DNA from: Aptenodytes patagonicus
Lineage: Eukaryota; Chordata; Aves; Sphenisciformes; Spheniscidae
Length of the DNA stretch: 64,000 nucleotides
Assembly (NCBI RefSeq): GCF_965638725.1
Contig: NC_134970.1
Location: 1,555,001 to 1,619,000 of the forward strand
Direction: 5' to 3'
Under the pieces are notes generated by a model that had not been told where the DNA came from, searched no databases, and saw only the letters and a program-made list of their open reading frames with translations. The translations under genes and the position numbers were made by a program. Position 1 is the stretch's first letter. Every line of letters begins with the position of its first letter. This document shows positions 45,401 to 58,649 of this stretch, piece by piece.

Positions 45401-48400
45401 CGAGACAGCAGCCTGTGCTACCCCCACGTAAACCCCCTTTTTGTGTTGGGAAGAAGGTGAGAGGGGCTTTATAAGGAGTTATGAAGCTCAGTGGCTGTGG
45501 GAGGTCATGCTCTGGGGGGACTGCTCCTGCCAGCACTGGGTCTCTCGGCTGGATGGGGGACACATGGAAGGTTTCAGCAGGCTCCTTCATGCCCGGGAGG
45601 ATTTGCCGGTGCAGGTTGTTAGCTGTTGTGGGATTTTCTTGTCCCCAGCTTATGCTTGTCCGCTTTGTCTTGAGCGTGGTTGTCCTTGGGTAGGTAGTAG
45701 AGGTGGTGGGGGGAGTCCTGTCTCTGCAAGTGAGGAGCAGCCCGTCCCTGGTGCTGCAGCAGCCTGGTCTGGGTGCTGGAGCTTCATCTCTGCACAGGAA
45801 ATGGGGGCTGCACGGGGCAGAAGCCAGCCAGGCATGTGCCGGAAAGGCATCGGGAGGATGAAGCTCTGAACTGAGCAGCTACCATCCAGGAGAGGTAAAG
45901 TGCTGTCTCTGCAGCAGGTCCACGGGCACTGCGTGTGTCAGCACAACACCGCCGGTCCCAACTGCGATCGCTGCGCTGCCCTCTACAACGACCAGCCATG
46001 GGCACCTGCGGAGGACGACAATCCCCACGAGTGCCAGAGTACGGCGAGTGCCTTTCCCTCTCTTCTTCCTGAGGCCTTTCCTAAATCCTCCCTAGCCGTG
46101 AGTGATGGGAGCGGGAGCGAGCTCCAAGACCTTTTACTGGGACGCTTTGTGGGGCTGGATGTTAACACGGGTGTCTCCGCAAAAGGCGCCCCCGACACGT
46201 TTGCACGCAGGGCTTTGCTCCGCAGGGTTGCGGCCGGGCCATGCTGGCTCACGGGCTGCACCAGTGCTCGGCCACACTGTCCGACTGGTGCCAGTTTCAT
46301 CCTGGGGTGGTTAGCGGGTGTCACTGTGTCACGCAGGGGACTCGGGCACCCTCTAGTGCCGGAGCCGCTGCTGCCGGAGGGGTTTGCACAGTTGCAGCAC
46401 TAGCTGGGCCATTTTATTGGGTTTTTTTAGGGTGCAACTGCAATGGTCACTCGACCTCATGCCACTTTGACCCGGAGCTGTACCGTGCCAGTGGAGGGGC
46501 AAGCGGGGGTGTCTGTGACGGCTGCCAGCACAACACTGAAGGCAACAACTGTGAGCGCTGCAAAACTAACTATTTTCGCAACCACCAGCAAGATCTTGCC
46601 CATCCTGAAGCCTGTCTGCGTGAGTGCCCAGTTACCCCCCTGTAGCACCTTCCTCGGACCCCCCCGTCCACCCCTCGCACCCCTCAGCAGTGCCATTTCT
46701 TGCGTGTTTCCAGCCTGCGAGTGTGACCCAGACGGCACCGTGCCAGGCTCCATCTGTGACCCGCTGACGGGGCGCTGCATCTGCAAGGAGAACGTACAGG
46801 GGGACCGCTGCCACCTCTGCAAGCCGGGGTTCGCCCAGCTGGCCAACGCCAACCCCATGGGGTGCCACAGTGAGTACACCCTGAGACAACTCCTGCTTCC
46901 CGAGGTGCTCCCACCCCACCTCTGCGCTCAGCATCCTCAGTGGCTCTGAAAGGGATGCAGTTCCCAGCCAGCTTTGACTTGGGGTTTCCAAGCCAAAGGC
47001 CCATTTTGCAAAGGCTTGTAAACCTCCTCGCTCAGGCTGTGGCCTGTCTCAGGTGTATAAGTTTGGCAAAAAGCACAGGGAAGCGGAGTTTGGGGCCTGG
47101 GTAGGGCTGTATCCCCTTCTCGAGTGCCTCCCCGGCTGTGCAGGGCTTGGGAAGCCGGAGGCGGCGCTGTGCAGGCGAGCGGGGCTGTGCGCAGCAGAGG
47201 GCAGCCGTGGCTCGGGTCAGCACTGTGTCTGCGGCTGGGCTGGAGGGGTGCTGAGGCCTCTCTGGCTGCTGAGTCCTGCTGCAGTGCTTGAGGGGGCAGC
47301 GCAGTGTTAGAGCAGGGGTGCGGGTCCCTTGTGCCGAGCTCGGGTACGCGGGGAGGGACAGGAGAGCTTGTCTTTAGGTGGCTGCAAGGTCCTTCTGTGG
47401 ACCTGGCTTTGTGGGAAGCTGGGCTGGTGCTCTGCACCCATTTTTAATATGACAAAACCCTCCCCATTTCAGGATGCACCTGCAACGCGCTGGGAACACA
47501 GCAGGACATGCCCTGTGACGACGAGACGGGGAGGTGCTTCTGCTTGCCCAACGTGGTGGGGAATGACTGTGACCAGTGTGCGGCCGAGCACTGGGAGATG
47601 GGGAGCGGCCGAGGCTGCCGGCCCTGTGGCTGCCATCCACATGGCTCCCGCAGCCCCCACTGCAACCAGGTACCGCCCAGCCCACCCTGAGCATCCTCAG
47701 GGCAGATTCAGCATATTTCAGCAATATTTCTTTTTCATTTCCCTACATTCTTTCATGCATGCACCTGCAAGCTTGCTCTCTTGTTTTCCTTTCCCAACTC
47801 TGTAAACGCTGCTGTGAGGGGCTGCCCGGGGGCAGCGGGGCGGTTGAGCTGCACAGCTGAGAGTGCCACTGCCAACGGAGCTGTGTCCCCCCTGGGCAGC
47901 ACCATGCCGGGGATTGCTCAAAGCATCAAAACTACCTGTTGGGTGGTTTCGTTGTCCTGTCCCATCCGTGGGAGCCTCCACAAAAGGGCCGTGTGTTCCC
48001 AAGCGCGTCCTGCTCTTATTTACTTTTCCTGTTTCCTAGAAAACACTATGACAGGCTATTCAGGAAAATGAAAGAAGGTGGTAATTATCGAGGCAAGATT
48101 AAGCCATTTTAAGAGGCCTGATATTTAGTAAGGAAGCCCTAATAAGAGATCTTCACGCAGGCGAGGCAAGTTAATTATCCTCATTTGTCAATGAAAAGCA
48201 TGTGTGTCACTTTGGGCTTAAGAGACAATTGGGAAAATTGAAGTTAAATGTAAAAAAAAAAAAAAACCAAACCCATGACAAATTCTAAGAGCCAAAGATA
48301 GGTCCCAAAAGAGCTCAGTGCAGGGAGGAGACCTGAGGATGGCAAACCAGCTGCTTGTGGGTGATTCCTTTGTCTTTGAAACAAAGCTTAAAACTCTGCT

Positions 48401-51400
48401 TTGCAACGCTTGAGCTGTTTGGAGACCGTTTGCATTGCTGCGGCTGAGCCTGCAGCCTGGCGTGAGCAGTGCGGGCATGTCCTGGAACACAGGCTGAGTA
48501 GAGAAGATTGTCCGTGTGCTGGCTTTAGTGCTCAAGAGCAGTCGAGGGAGGAAAGCGTCCAGAGCTGGGTCTCCCTGATGTGTTTCTCTTTCCTCAGCTC
48601 ACAGGACAGTGTCCGTGCAGAGAAGGCTTCACGGGACGGACGTGCTCTGCCATGCAGGAGCAGGTTTGCCCAGACAGGCACTTTGGAGATACCCGGGTAG
48701 GGTGCACAGGTAGGTAGGGAGCATCCATTTCGTTTTGGCTTGGTGTTGCTTAGTACTGTGAAATCACGGGTTATCTGGGAAAGAGCACCTGGCCCATGAC
48801 CTGACATCAGCATTTCCCGTGTTATTTTGCAAGAGAAATTTCCTCTCTGGAACAGCTTCCTAGTTAATCCCTGTTGCTCTTCCCCATCTCCAGGTATCCA
48901 CCAGTCCCCTCCCAGCAGCCTTGGGCAAGACCCTTGGCCGTGCCAGTCTGGCCTTGCAGGGTCAGGGTGTGGGTGAACGACTGGGCTTGGGCGCTCTTCC
49001 CGTTCCTCTGCCCGTGCCACCTCCTTCCCAGATGCTGCAGGGGCTGATGGGTGGGGTTGGACTTCAGATTGTGTTGGCATCCCATTAGCAGGGTCTGATT
49101 TTTATATATATATATAAAAATTTATTCCCCCCCCTGCTTTGGTGGGCTTCACCCCTATATCTCTCCACCTTTCCATCCCCCAGAGTGTGACTGCAACTTC
49201 CAGGGCACGGAGGACGTGGGGTGCGACAAGACCACAGGCCAATGCCTCTGCCGGCCGGGTGTCACGGGCCCCCACTGCGACCAGTGCCAGCGGGGCCACT
49301 GCAGCACCTACCCCGGCTGCGAGCTGTGCCACCCCTGCTTCCGTGCCTACGACGGGGACATCCAGCGCCTGCGCCTGCGCCAGGCCAGCCTCAGCAACTC
49401 CACCTCGTGGCTACCCCTCGGGAGCGGGGGCTCCCGCTTCGGCCCCCGCCTCTCGCAGGCAGAGGGCAACGTGCAGCAGGTGCAGGGCATCCTCGGCCGC
49501 TCTTCTGTGACAGAGCAGAGCCTGGCCCAGGTGGGCAGTGCACTTGCTGCGATCAGGTGAGGGATGGATGCTGCTAATGGGGTGCATCCCTTAGCCGGGA
49601 GGGGATGCTGGCTTTTTTCTGTGTGCTCACTCCACTTGTCATACTTGAGCTGCTTCACGTGTTCTGCTTTGTTTCTGTAACTGAAAACCTTGCTCCATTC
49701 ACACAGTGACCAGGGATGCAAGAGAACAGCATGTCCACATGTGCCCGTCCTGTGCAAAATGTTGCAAAGGCAGGATGCCGGTGGACAGGCTCCAGGCAGT
49801 CGGCGTCTTGCCCAGTCCCTGCGTGGGCATGGCCCCACCAGCTGTAGCCCAGCCCCGCTCTCTGCTGCTTCTGCAAACCTGTGAGGCCACGGTGTGTCCT
49901 TGGCCATCAGCTCTCTGGGCTCAGAAGTGCCTCTTCACCGGGTGTTGGCAGCATCCCAGCACGAGAGCACCCTGCTCTCTACGGGTGCTTTGCTCTCTAC
50001 TTGAATTCACGTTTTCTGCTTTTTCTCTCCCAGAGAGCAGGTCCAAGGTATAAATCCTGACCTTCATTTTCTGGATGAGACTGCCTCTCTGTCGAGGGAG
50101 CTCGAAGCTCTTAACAGCAGCTTGCTTATCACTAATACCCAGTATCAGAGCAAGAAGACCCAGTTTGAAACCAGCCGCAGCACAGACCTGTCAGGTACAG
50201 TGCTGCAGCTGTAATATCTCTTAATTTGCAGCCATTAATTTACGTCAACGTGACTGTGCCTGGTGGTTTCCCACCAGCCGGGTAGATGAGATGGAGTTTT
50301 TAACCTGCTGTCAGCTTAGGAACAGCAAATACATCTTCCCTCCCCAATGAGAGGGATGCTTTCTACCCAGCCCCTGGTCCAGGTTTTCATGCTGTCGGGT
50401 TATTTGCTCCAGCATTTTGGGGCTGGGCGGCTTGCTCCACAGGCACCACATTCCCGTCCCCTGGCCAGCACAAACTCTGCTGCCGGGGCACAGCGTGGGC
50501 GGTGGGAAGGGGGGAGCCCCGCTGGGAGCGTGTCGCTGAACCTGGGAGGAAGCTGAGGTAATGAAGGTTGTGCACAGATGGAAGGGATGGAGGGGTGGGG
50601 AAGAGAGCCAGGCGGCTGTCAGGCGCTTGGGAGAGGAGCTAATTAAGCCGTGGTGATGCTGGTGGTAGGCTGCCATTATAGCCCTGCTACAGCTAATTCT
50701 CTCCAAGTGTCTCATTGCTGCCTCTCCCTCCCTGCTGCAGTGCATGGCTCAGCCGGCCGGGGACGTGCGAGCTGCAGTGAGCAGCCGCTGCCTGGGCAGG
50801 TTCACTCTGCACCTCGCTGTCCGAGCAGGGCTTAGAGGTCCACGTCCTGACAGCTCTCCTTCCAGGCTGTGCTGGAGGGGAATGGTGGGGTCTGCTTGGA
50901 AGCCAGGGAAAAGGGCTCTGAAAGCCCTGTCCTGCCCCGCCAAAACCCTCCTGGGCTGCATGGAGCAAAGCCCAGGATCAGCATGTGCACGTCGTCTTGC
51001 TTTAGTTTTGTTTCAATCTTTTTGCCCCAACCCAGAGTTCAGTCCTTCAGGAAAGCTCTGTAGCTCACTGAAGGAATGGCTGAAAGGCATCTGGAAATAA
51101 AAGGAGCTTTTTCATTGTGCCATAGTGACTAATCACTCCGGCTGTGTCTCCCTCCTCTCTGTGCACACATCCACTCGCAGGGTATAGTTAATGCCTTCGT
51201 TTAGGTAGCTATGCTGCATTTATGACTCACGGAGGCATTTGTGTCATTTATCGGTTTTATTCCTGCAGGAGCCTTCAAAACAATCAGATCTGCTTACCAG
51301 ACATCCACCAATGCCAGCAGCCTCGTCGCCAGTGCCTCCGGGCTGCTGGCCGAGTCCCGGGAGAGCCGCAGGAGTGCCGTGGGGCTGGAGGGGGGACTTG

Positions 51401-54400
51401 CGGAGTCCACCTCCAAGCTGCTGACCCTGAAGGGCGAGATAGCCTCATCTCCCAACCTGACCCCTGTCATAAACAAGGTGAAGATACAAAGTGGTTTTAT
51501 GACTTCCCCACTGCGCACATTGAGTTTTCACGAGGGCCCTGTAGTGCTCAGGAGGCAGAAGTCTCATCCTGCAGTCATGCATCTTTCCTCAAACAGTCCA
51601 GCATGGCACAAGGCAAAGTCTTTGTCCAGAGAGACTCATAAATGGCATCCAAGCAACCTGCTGTTTTGGGACATCAGTGGAGAATTGTCTGAGCACCCCT
51701 TGCCTGGGGATCACAGATACCGAAGCATTGCCCACCCCTCCCTCCCAAGCACGCACTTTTTCCTCCAAGGACTTTATGTGTCAGTTCTTGTATCTCAAAG
51801 ACCCACTTAATTTCTGGGATGAGGTTTCTTTTATTTCTCCTTCGCTGCTTTGTTATTGCCATGGAGATTCATTTCGGTGTCTCCTAATGCACGGTTGCTG
51901 TGGAGACCACCAACCTCGCCTCTCTGCTTTTCAGGGCACCAACACATTCTCAAGCGACCAGCCTGTGCTGGTGCTTGCACTGGCTCTGGGTTTGCGTGTG
52001 CCCCTGCTGCACTGCGCTCTTTGGTGGGTAGTAACTCTAGAAGGTGCCATGCAGTTTAAACCACTGATGTCCAGGCGAGAGGGCAGGGTCTTCTCATCCC
52101 ATTCTCTCTCCCAAAACAAATTGCACAGGTTGGACAGGGTTCCCCTGCCATGAGGGAAAGAGTTGTTGTCCTGAGAGTAAATGAGATGTTTGCTCCATGC
52201 AGACCTGCTCTGTTACTCTTCATGAGCTGCTGAGGTTTAGCTCCTGCTTTGCTCTTGTTATGCTCTAGCTTGGGGTGGTGAGGAGATGCGGACCTTGTGT
52301 TGCTGTCTCAGGTGTGGGCATTCAGCGCTGCCGTACATGTGTGTAGCTCTGGCTGCCCTTCCCCGACACAGTCACGGTCTCTGGTCATTTGGGCTGTGCC
52401 GCATGCATCGCCGTCAGCCCCGTCGGGAGGGCTGGCTCCGTCGCTGTTCCCATGCGGAGCCCTGCAGCACCAGCACAGCCAGTTCCCCAGCTCCCTTGGC
52501 GAGGGTCTGTCAAAACTTTGGCCCCTGTGATGTGCTGCTTTGCCTCCCTGAGGGCACTGAGGTCTCGCCAGTGAGGTGAGTGCCCTCGCTGCCCCACTGC
52601 TCTCTCCCTCTCCAGATCTGCGGTGGCTTCCGAGTGGAGACGTGCACGCCTGCCCGCTGCGAGGGGCTGCTCTGCCTGCGAGACAACAGCACTGCCTGTG
52701 GGGCTGGCCGCCCCTGCCGCGGCATCTTCCCGCTGTCGAGCGGGGCCCTCGCCACGGCTGGGGAAGCTGCCAGGGAGTTTCGCAGCCTGAGCGCCCGGCT
52801 TAGGGAGACGGCGCAACTGGTGAGTGCGGGGCAGCACTGCCTGTCCCATGGCCGAGCCCCATGCTCGGTCCTTCGGTGTCATAGCAGCAGAGCCTGGGGG
52901 GACAGCTGTGGAAAGAGCGAGCTGTGATAAAATACCCAATCTCAAACTCTATTTGAGGCTTGATCTTTTGGACAGCTGCAGAAATTCAGGAATTTTTGAG
53001 TGGGAGACTTCCTGCTGCGTGCATGGATCCTGCCTCCCCCCAGCACAGGAGCCACAGAGCCGAAGGCATGTGACTGGCTCTGGAAATGTCACAGGGAAGC
53101 CTGTCCTCCTCCTGGTTTGGGATTAGCATGTCAGAAGGGATGGGGATGTGGAAACCTCTCTGAATCCACAGGTGTATCTGCTCTAACATTTGATGCAATC
53201 TAGAGTGTGTGTGTTAGTGCTGTTGCAGCTTCTTTCTACGGCCTCTCGGGTGCTTGCAAAGATAAAGTGAGTTTCCAAACTTGTTCAAAATCCATTTCAA
53301 AGGTGTTTTGAAAAGCTGAACGGTACTGCCCCTGTTTGAGAGCTTCCCTTGCAAATCCAACCCTCAATCTTTAACATTTACAATCCTTTAAAGCAGTGGC
53401 ATATTAAGAATGGGGAACAGCATAATTTCAAAGTGCCTTGCCCAGTTCACTCAGAGTTGAGGTAGGGCTGCTGGGATTCCAGGTCAAGAAGAAATGGCTA
53501 CATCAGGATATTGTTGTTTGCAGATTAAAACGACAGAGACGTCTGCAAATCAGATTCAAAGCAATACTCGGCGGCTTGCGGACCAGATGAGCGTAACAAG
53601 GACCCAGATAGAAGGAGATCTCCGGCGCATCCAGCAGTTCATCCAGCAAGTCCGAAATTTCTTGTCAGGTAGCGCTCTGCAAGCTGTAAAGTATGTCTGT
53701 GCAGGTTGACTAGTGCACAGAAAAAACTAATTTTTACAGTGATATTATGTATGAGAGTGCAATACAAGGGAGTCAGCTGAATAGCTCACCCCAGTTAAAC
53801 TCTCGGATATCCAGTTTATCTGCACATGGGTATTTACGTAGCAAAGGTAACGCACACCCTTGAGATGGCAAGTGGATAGTGTTTTCTGAAACACACGGAT
53901 AGTGTTTTCTGAAAAACGGAGAAGACATTTCAGCAGTGCAAAAGTCCGTGATTTTGTCAGGAGTTGCAGTTTGGCCAGCTGACTTGCTCAGGCTTGGCTG
54001 TGCTGTTCAGATTGACCCAAATTAATCCTGGCTGTTTCATCTGTGTTGACTTCCCTGGGATGTCACCAGGGCAGACCCTGCCTGCTTCCTTCTGGGGATG
54101 GTTGGGGTCCATCTGTGAGGTCCATGGGGCAGGAGGTATTGCCACAGCCTTGACTTCTGTGCACAGGGCTTTGTGGAGGGGTCTCGCAACATCCCCCCGT
54201 GAACTGCTCTAAAAAAATGAACTGAATTAACATAAGTGGAAAGCTGTGGGGGAGACGGTCTTTTGTCTGTAGCACGGACAACGGCTTGCTTTGGGTCCTG
54301 CTCTCTGCCGCAGAGCCTTGTGCCATCTCTAGGGCTCAAGGACAAACCCATCCCTGCGGCCGGTGCTCTCTGAGGATTTGCAGTCGGCATTGACCCAATG

Positions 54401-57400
54401 CAGAAAAGTTTACCGGCAACGCTCACTGACCGGAGATAAACAGACAAATCTTCTCTGGAGCAGACTATTAATCAGATGAGAATTCCTCATTGTCCTATAA
54501 ACCAATGGGATGACTTATTGTTCGCAGACACATTGTAATAATACAATGAGCCTCATGAGCATTAGCTGAATAAGAAAATCAGGTCATTTGGTGCTGCCTG
54601 GTGTTAATGATGAGTGAAGATATTTCTGAGCTAATCACTGGGCTAATGTCCCTTGGGCTTTGCCTGCCTCCGATTCCTCAGTTTTATTAACTTTTATTTG
54701 TGAAATAAAAAAAGGCTTGTCTTGAAACACAACCTCATCTGCTCAGTGAGGTCCACCTAACTGCTCTGGGCTTAGCCATAGTGTTATCGTCACCAAATTA
54801 AAGGTATCGTTTCAGTACTTTCCTGGAAGTTTTGCTGATGTGAATGAGAAGTACATTAACTTCAAGGGGATTAAATTCAGGGTGGATCCTGGCAGCTGAA
54901 ATGAAGAGACTGTGTGCGTGAGACACGCGTGGCTGGATGCCTGCCCTCATCCTCCCTTGCATTTGCACTCCCGCCTTTCCCCTCTCCCGTTTCTGACGCC
55001 GTCTGTCTGTTTGCTCTGTAGACAAGGACATGGACCCTGCCACTATCCAGGAAATCAGTGAGTCTGTTCTCTCCCTACGTCTCCCCACGGATGCTGCTGC
55101 AGTGCTGAGAAAAATGACTGAGATCCAAAATTTGGCGACTAAGCTGCAGTGCCCAGAGAGCATACTTGCCCAGACGGCTGAGGACATCGCTAGGGCCAAG
55201 CAGCTTCAGCAGGAGGCAGAACAAGCCAGGTTGGTTGGGGTTCAAGGGCTTTCGGTAGCTGAGGGTCACTCAGCCAGAGTGAGTGTGGTGGTTCTCAGTT
55301 GGATTGAAATCTCGCTCTGCGGGAGCTGTGCTGACTTGCACAATACGAAGCTCTAGCCTGGGATCTTCTCTGTCTGTACAGTGCCTAAAAGAATGAGTCT
55401 GCAAATCTCTGCAGACACCTCCCTGGTGCCCGATACGAATAAGAAATCTGGTTGCCAAGAATAGATCTTGTTATAGATACTAGAACAAGAAGGTCTTTAC
55501 CAAAAGTAATGGAGGCTTTTCTCTATCTCTTGAGTCCCTGTGATGGGAGATGACAAGATTGCCCTGGTATTACTTGATATTGGTGACCTACATCCTAACT
55601 GCACAAGAGAGCATGAGGAGATTAAATGGGCTATTTGTTTTCTGGGTGAAAGTTGGGAGGATTATCCTGTGGTCCCTTAAAAAGTAATTACAGAGCGTCC
55701 TTGCAAATTTGGAGCATCTACCTTGTCACATGTTGACTTGCAGCAATATCCCAGTGAGAAGGTTAGCAGGATAAGTACATAAACTCCTTGATAGTGTCTA
55801 ACACCTGCTTAACCTGCTGGAAGTGATGAGACAAGGGATTCTGGCTTTCTATGGGGAGCTCTATCACCCAACCTGAATAGTCCCACTGCAAGCAGAAAAG
55901 TATTCATTGAAACTGGTTCAGTGGTTATTGCTTTCCCTTCAATACTTTTTCTTGCACTACTTACAAAACAAATGTTCCTAACTAGTTTAAAGGAAGGCTT
56001 TTCTCTCCCATTCTCGGTTTGTCTCCTCTGCTTGGGGGTATGAAATGGAAGTAACGCTTCTCTCGAAAGGAAACCTGCTGGAGTGCAGTGTGTCCAGATG
56101 TGTGGGTTTGTGGCTTTTAGGGGAGGGAGACTGCAACTTTCTCAGTAACAAGCCTGTCGTGTTTCTCAAGCTTCCTTATTTAGCCTCTGCAACCTCGACT
56201 TCCAGCCCGTGCAATTATCTACACTCATTCCTGGCTGTTTCCCACATTTCCCCAGGAACCGGGCAAATGCCGTGGAGGGCAACGTGGAAGAGGTGGTTGG
56301 GAATCTGCGACAAGCAAACACAGTGCTCCTGGAGGCCCGGGGTGCTATCAGGGGCTCTGGCTCTTCCCTTCGGTTCATTCAGGAGCGTGTTGATGAAGTA
56401 AGTGATGTGCGGTGACTTCCCAAATAATGATACTGTGCCCTGCTCACTGCTCCTTTGAAACTTCCCCACTTGGTAGAGTCCTGCACCAGCACAGCTGGGA
56501 AATGGGATCTGGTGAAGCTTTTGCTGTAAAATCTTCTTTCTGTGGTGCCTCACTTGTGTGCTTCTCCAAACTCCAGTCATGGTCCCTGCCCGAGCCCCCT
56601 GAGACAAGCCCTGGGGCTGCTGTGCTCAGCTGCGCAGGGAGCAGTCCCGGCTCCCTGCCGAAACCCTGCTTATGTGATGAGTCTGTCAAGCAGCGTAGCT
56701 GGTCCCTGCGCAGAGGAAAAAAAACACTAGGAGTGGGGTTTGGATATGGTTTCCTTCTTAATGTGGAGCACTCTGCTTTTAGATTGAGGCTGTTCTTGGT
56801 CCAGCTGAGAAGAACGTGAAGTCCCTTGTGGGCCAGCTGGACGGGCTGATGGAAAGACTCTCGCAGCTGCAGCGTGGAGCAGACCAGAACCGCCTGCGGG
56901 CCACCGACGCACAGCAGACAGCCGGGGAGGCGGGCGAGCAGGCCAGGAGCGCACAGCAGGTACCGGGCTCCGGCATGTTGCTGGCCAGGGCAGTCACAGC
57001 TGTGCTCCGCTTCCCCGCTGTCATTAGGCAGCAAAGCCAGCTGTGGCCAGGCATGTTTTTCGATGAGGCGAGGAGGCTTTCCTGTTCAGGCCATGGCTTG
57101 TGCGTTATCGTGTCACTTCTTATTAATCTGATGTAGTATCCCACTACTGAATTCTTCCTTGACTTATCTCTGTTGTATCTCCCACCTGAGGCAGAGTAGC
57201 CCATACAGCTGTCAGTCAGCATCTTTCAGAGTGCATCGTGAACTGTTATGCATTTGCATGATAACATCGTGGCAAAGCTCTAGTGCAATATCCATTTAAT
57301 ATTTAAAATGGATTCAACGTTGGAAAATCCCCTTTCCCCCAGTCTATTTGCTTGCTCCTACTTGCACTGCTTATTTGCTTTTCCACAGGCTTTTGAACAA

Positions 57401-58367
57401 GTGAAACAAATGTACGCTGAGCTGAAGAGAAGGATGGAGCAGAGCCCGGCTCTGGGAGAGCAGGGCAGCAGGGTGCAAAGCATAGACCTGGAGGCACGGG
57501 CTCTGTTTGAGGAAACTTTGGCCATGATGCTCAGGATGGAAAGTAAGACTCTTTGTGAACTCAGTGTAATCATAGAATGGTTTGGGTTGGAAGGGACCTT
57601 GAAGATCATCTAGTTCCAACCCCCCTGCCATGGGCAGGGACACCTTCCACTAGACCAGGTTGCTCAAAGCCCCATCCAACCTGGCCTCGAACGCTTCCAG
57701 GGATTGGCATCCACAACTTCTCTGGGCAACCTGTTCCAGTGCCTCAGTACCCTCATAGTGAAGAAATAAGTAATAATCTTATGCACTGGGGAAGGGCTTT
57801 TGACTCCCAGTGGGGTGAGGGAAAGAAATTATGAGGAAGAGAACATACTTACGGCAGTGAGACGGTGCAGATTTAGGCTGCATCTGCTGGTGCTGTGCCA
57901 GTAAATTTAGAATTTGCAAGGGTGCGTGGGTGGCCGTGGAAGGGACGCCCTGCCTGTGATGCCGATGTGGCCCTGTTTTCCTCCACACACTTGTTTCCAT
58001 TTTTAAGCATTCAAAAGTAATGGCTTTGTTTGGAGCAGTCATGTTGGGTTTTTTGAGGGGGAGAAGGGGGAACATAGGAGGAGAAGGTGGTGATACTTGT
58101 TTTCCTCGCCCCACCAGAGCTATGCAGGAGGGAGATGGAGGCTCAGCCCAACCTGCTGGGGTGGGTAATGGCCATGATGCCTTCCTCCTGTCTGATCATC
58201 GTGTAACCCTTTCCTGCCCTCTTTCCTCAGCTTTAGAGATGGAAATTCAGGAAAGCAACAAGGCTTTGATGTCCAAGTCGGCCAGGCTGCTGGGCCTGGA
58301 GGAGCAGGTGGGAAGGATCCGGGACGCCATCAACAAGCGAGTTGCCTACTATGAGAGCTGCTCCTGA
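33418..58367 (+). CDS. LAMB3: Laminin subunit beta-3, complete
   Basis: This is the beta chain of laminin-332, secreted by epithelia and anchoring keratinocytes to basement membrane with alpha-3 and gamma-2. The ATG is at 33434. Coding exons: 33434-33482, 33998-34152, 43189-43303, 43514-43587, 44043-44225, 44628-44691, 45026-45201, 45915-46038, 46431-46619, 46714-46869, 47473-47669, 48598-48709, 49184-49556, 50034-50194, 51269-51477, 52616-52819, 53524-53668, 55022-55229, 56256-56397, 56783-56959, 57389-57542, 58231-58367. They sum to 3504 bases, or 1167 residues plus stop (human 1172), and every junction keeps frame. Signal peptide about 1-24; laminin N-terminal domain to about 250 (with [14 protein letters not shown] and [10 protein letters not shown]); six LE cysteine modules to about 590; then coiled coil, interrupted by a cysteine-rich loop near 780-810. 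A penultimate cysteine (ending YYESCS) matches the human C-terminal cysteine, presumed to bond gamma-2. No break was seen. Confidence 0.97.
38010..38072 (-). repeat. Old CR1 LINE 3' fragment
   Basis: A degraded reverse-oriented CR1 tail, recognised by GGATGGGACCGCAGG followed by ACATCCAACCCCCTGCTCAA and AGCAGGGCTT. The typical terminal repeat is decayed, so this is an old copy. Confidence 0.6.
41398..41415 (+). repeat. Poly-A run in LAMB3 intron
   Basis: About 17 consecutive A. No retroposed sequence was recognised next to it, so it is scored only as a simple repeat. Confidence 0.7.
54531..54548. other. Perfect inverted repeat with SOX-like half-sites in LAMB3 intron
   Basis: CATTGTA and TACAATG form a perfect 7-base inverted repeat around ATAA. 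Each arm carries an ACAAT/ATTGT core of the kind bound by SOX HMG proteins. It lies in the intron between the exons ending at 53668 and starting at 55022, within a block that looks non-random. Binding is inference only. Confidence 0.4.
57569..57769 (-). repeat. CR1 LINE 3' fragment in the penultimate LAMB3 intron
   Basis: A reverse-oriented CR1 tail starting ATCATAGAATGG, with GGGTTGGAAGGGACCTT, AAGATCATCTAGTTCCAACC and GCAACCTGTTCCAGTGCCTC in order. It begins only 27 bases past the splice donor of the exon ending at 57542. Confidence 0.92.
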
Positions 58368-58623
58368 GCGAGCTGCCCGTGCTCCGACGGCATTGCCTTC
58401 CTCCTCTGCAGACACTGACTTGTGTATTTATTCCCATTTTCCAGCTGGAGTTCTCATGTGCCTAATGTCTCTATTTTTAGCAAATTGAGTTTTCGTACCG
58501 CTGGAAAATAGCTGCACTGAGCCAAAGGAGCAACCCCCTGGAGAGGGCTAACCTTTGTTGGACTGGCTGAAGCTGCTCAGTGGTTGGAGGAAAAAGGGGG
58601 AGAGACATCAATCTTCCATTGCA

Positions 58624-58629
58624 AATAAA
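58624..58629 (+). terminator. Candidate poly(A) signal of LAMB3
   Basis: AATAAA 257 bases after the LAMB3 stop codon. It would end the transcript near 58645, well short of the convergent CAMK1G 3' end. Confidence 0.6.
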
Positions 58630-58649
58630 AACATCCCTAAAGCTGTTAT

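Noticed and set aside
34933-51229. Four AP-1 consensus matches (34933, 36677, 44893, 51223) in LAMB3 introns
   Set aside because: About three TGASTCA matches are expected by chance in 25 kb, so this is no enrichment, although AP-1 is known to drive LAMB3 in mammals.
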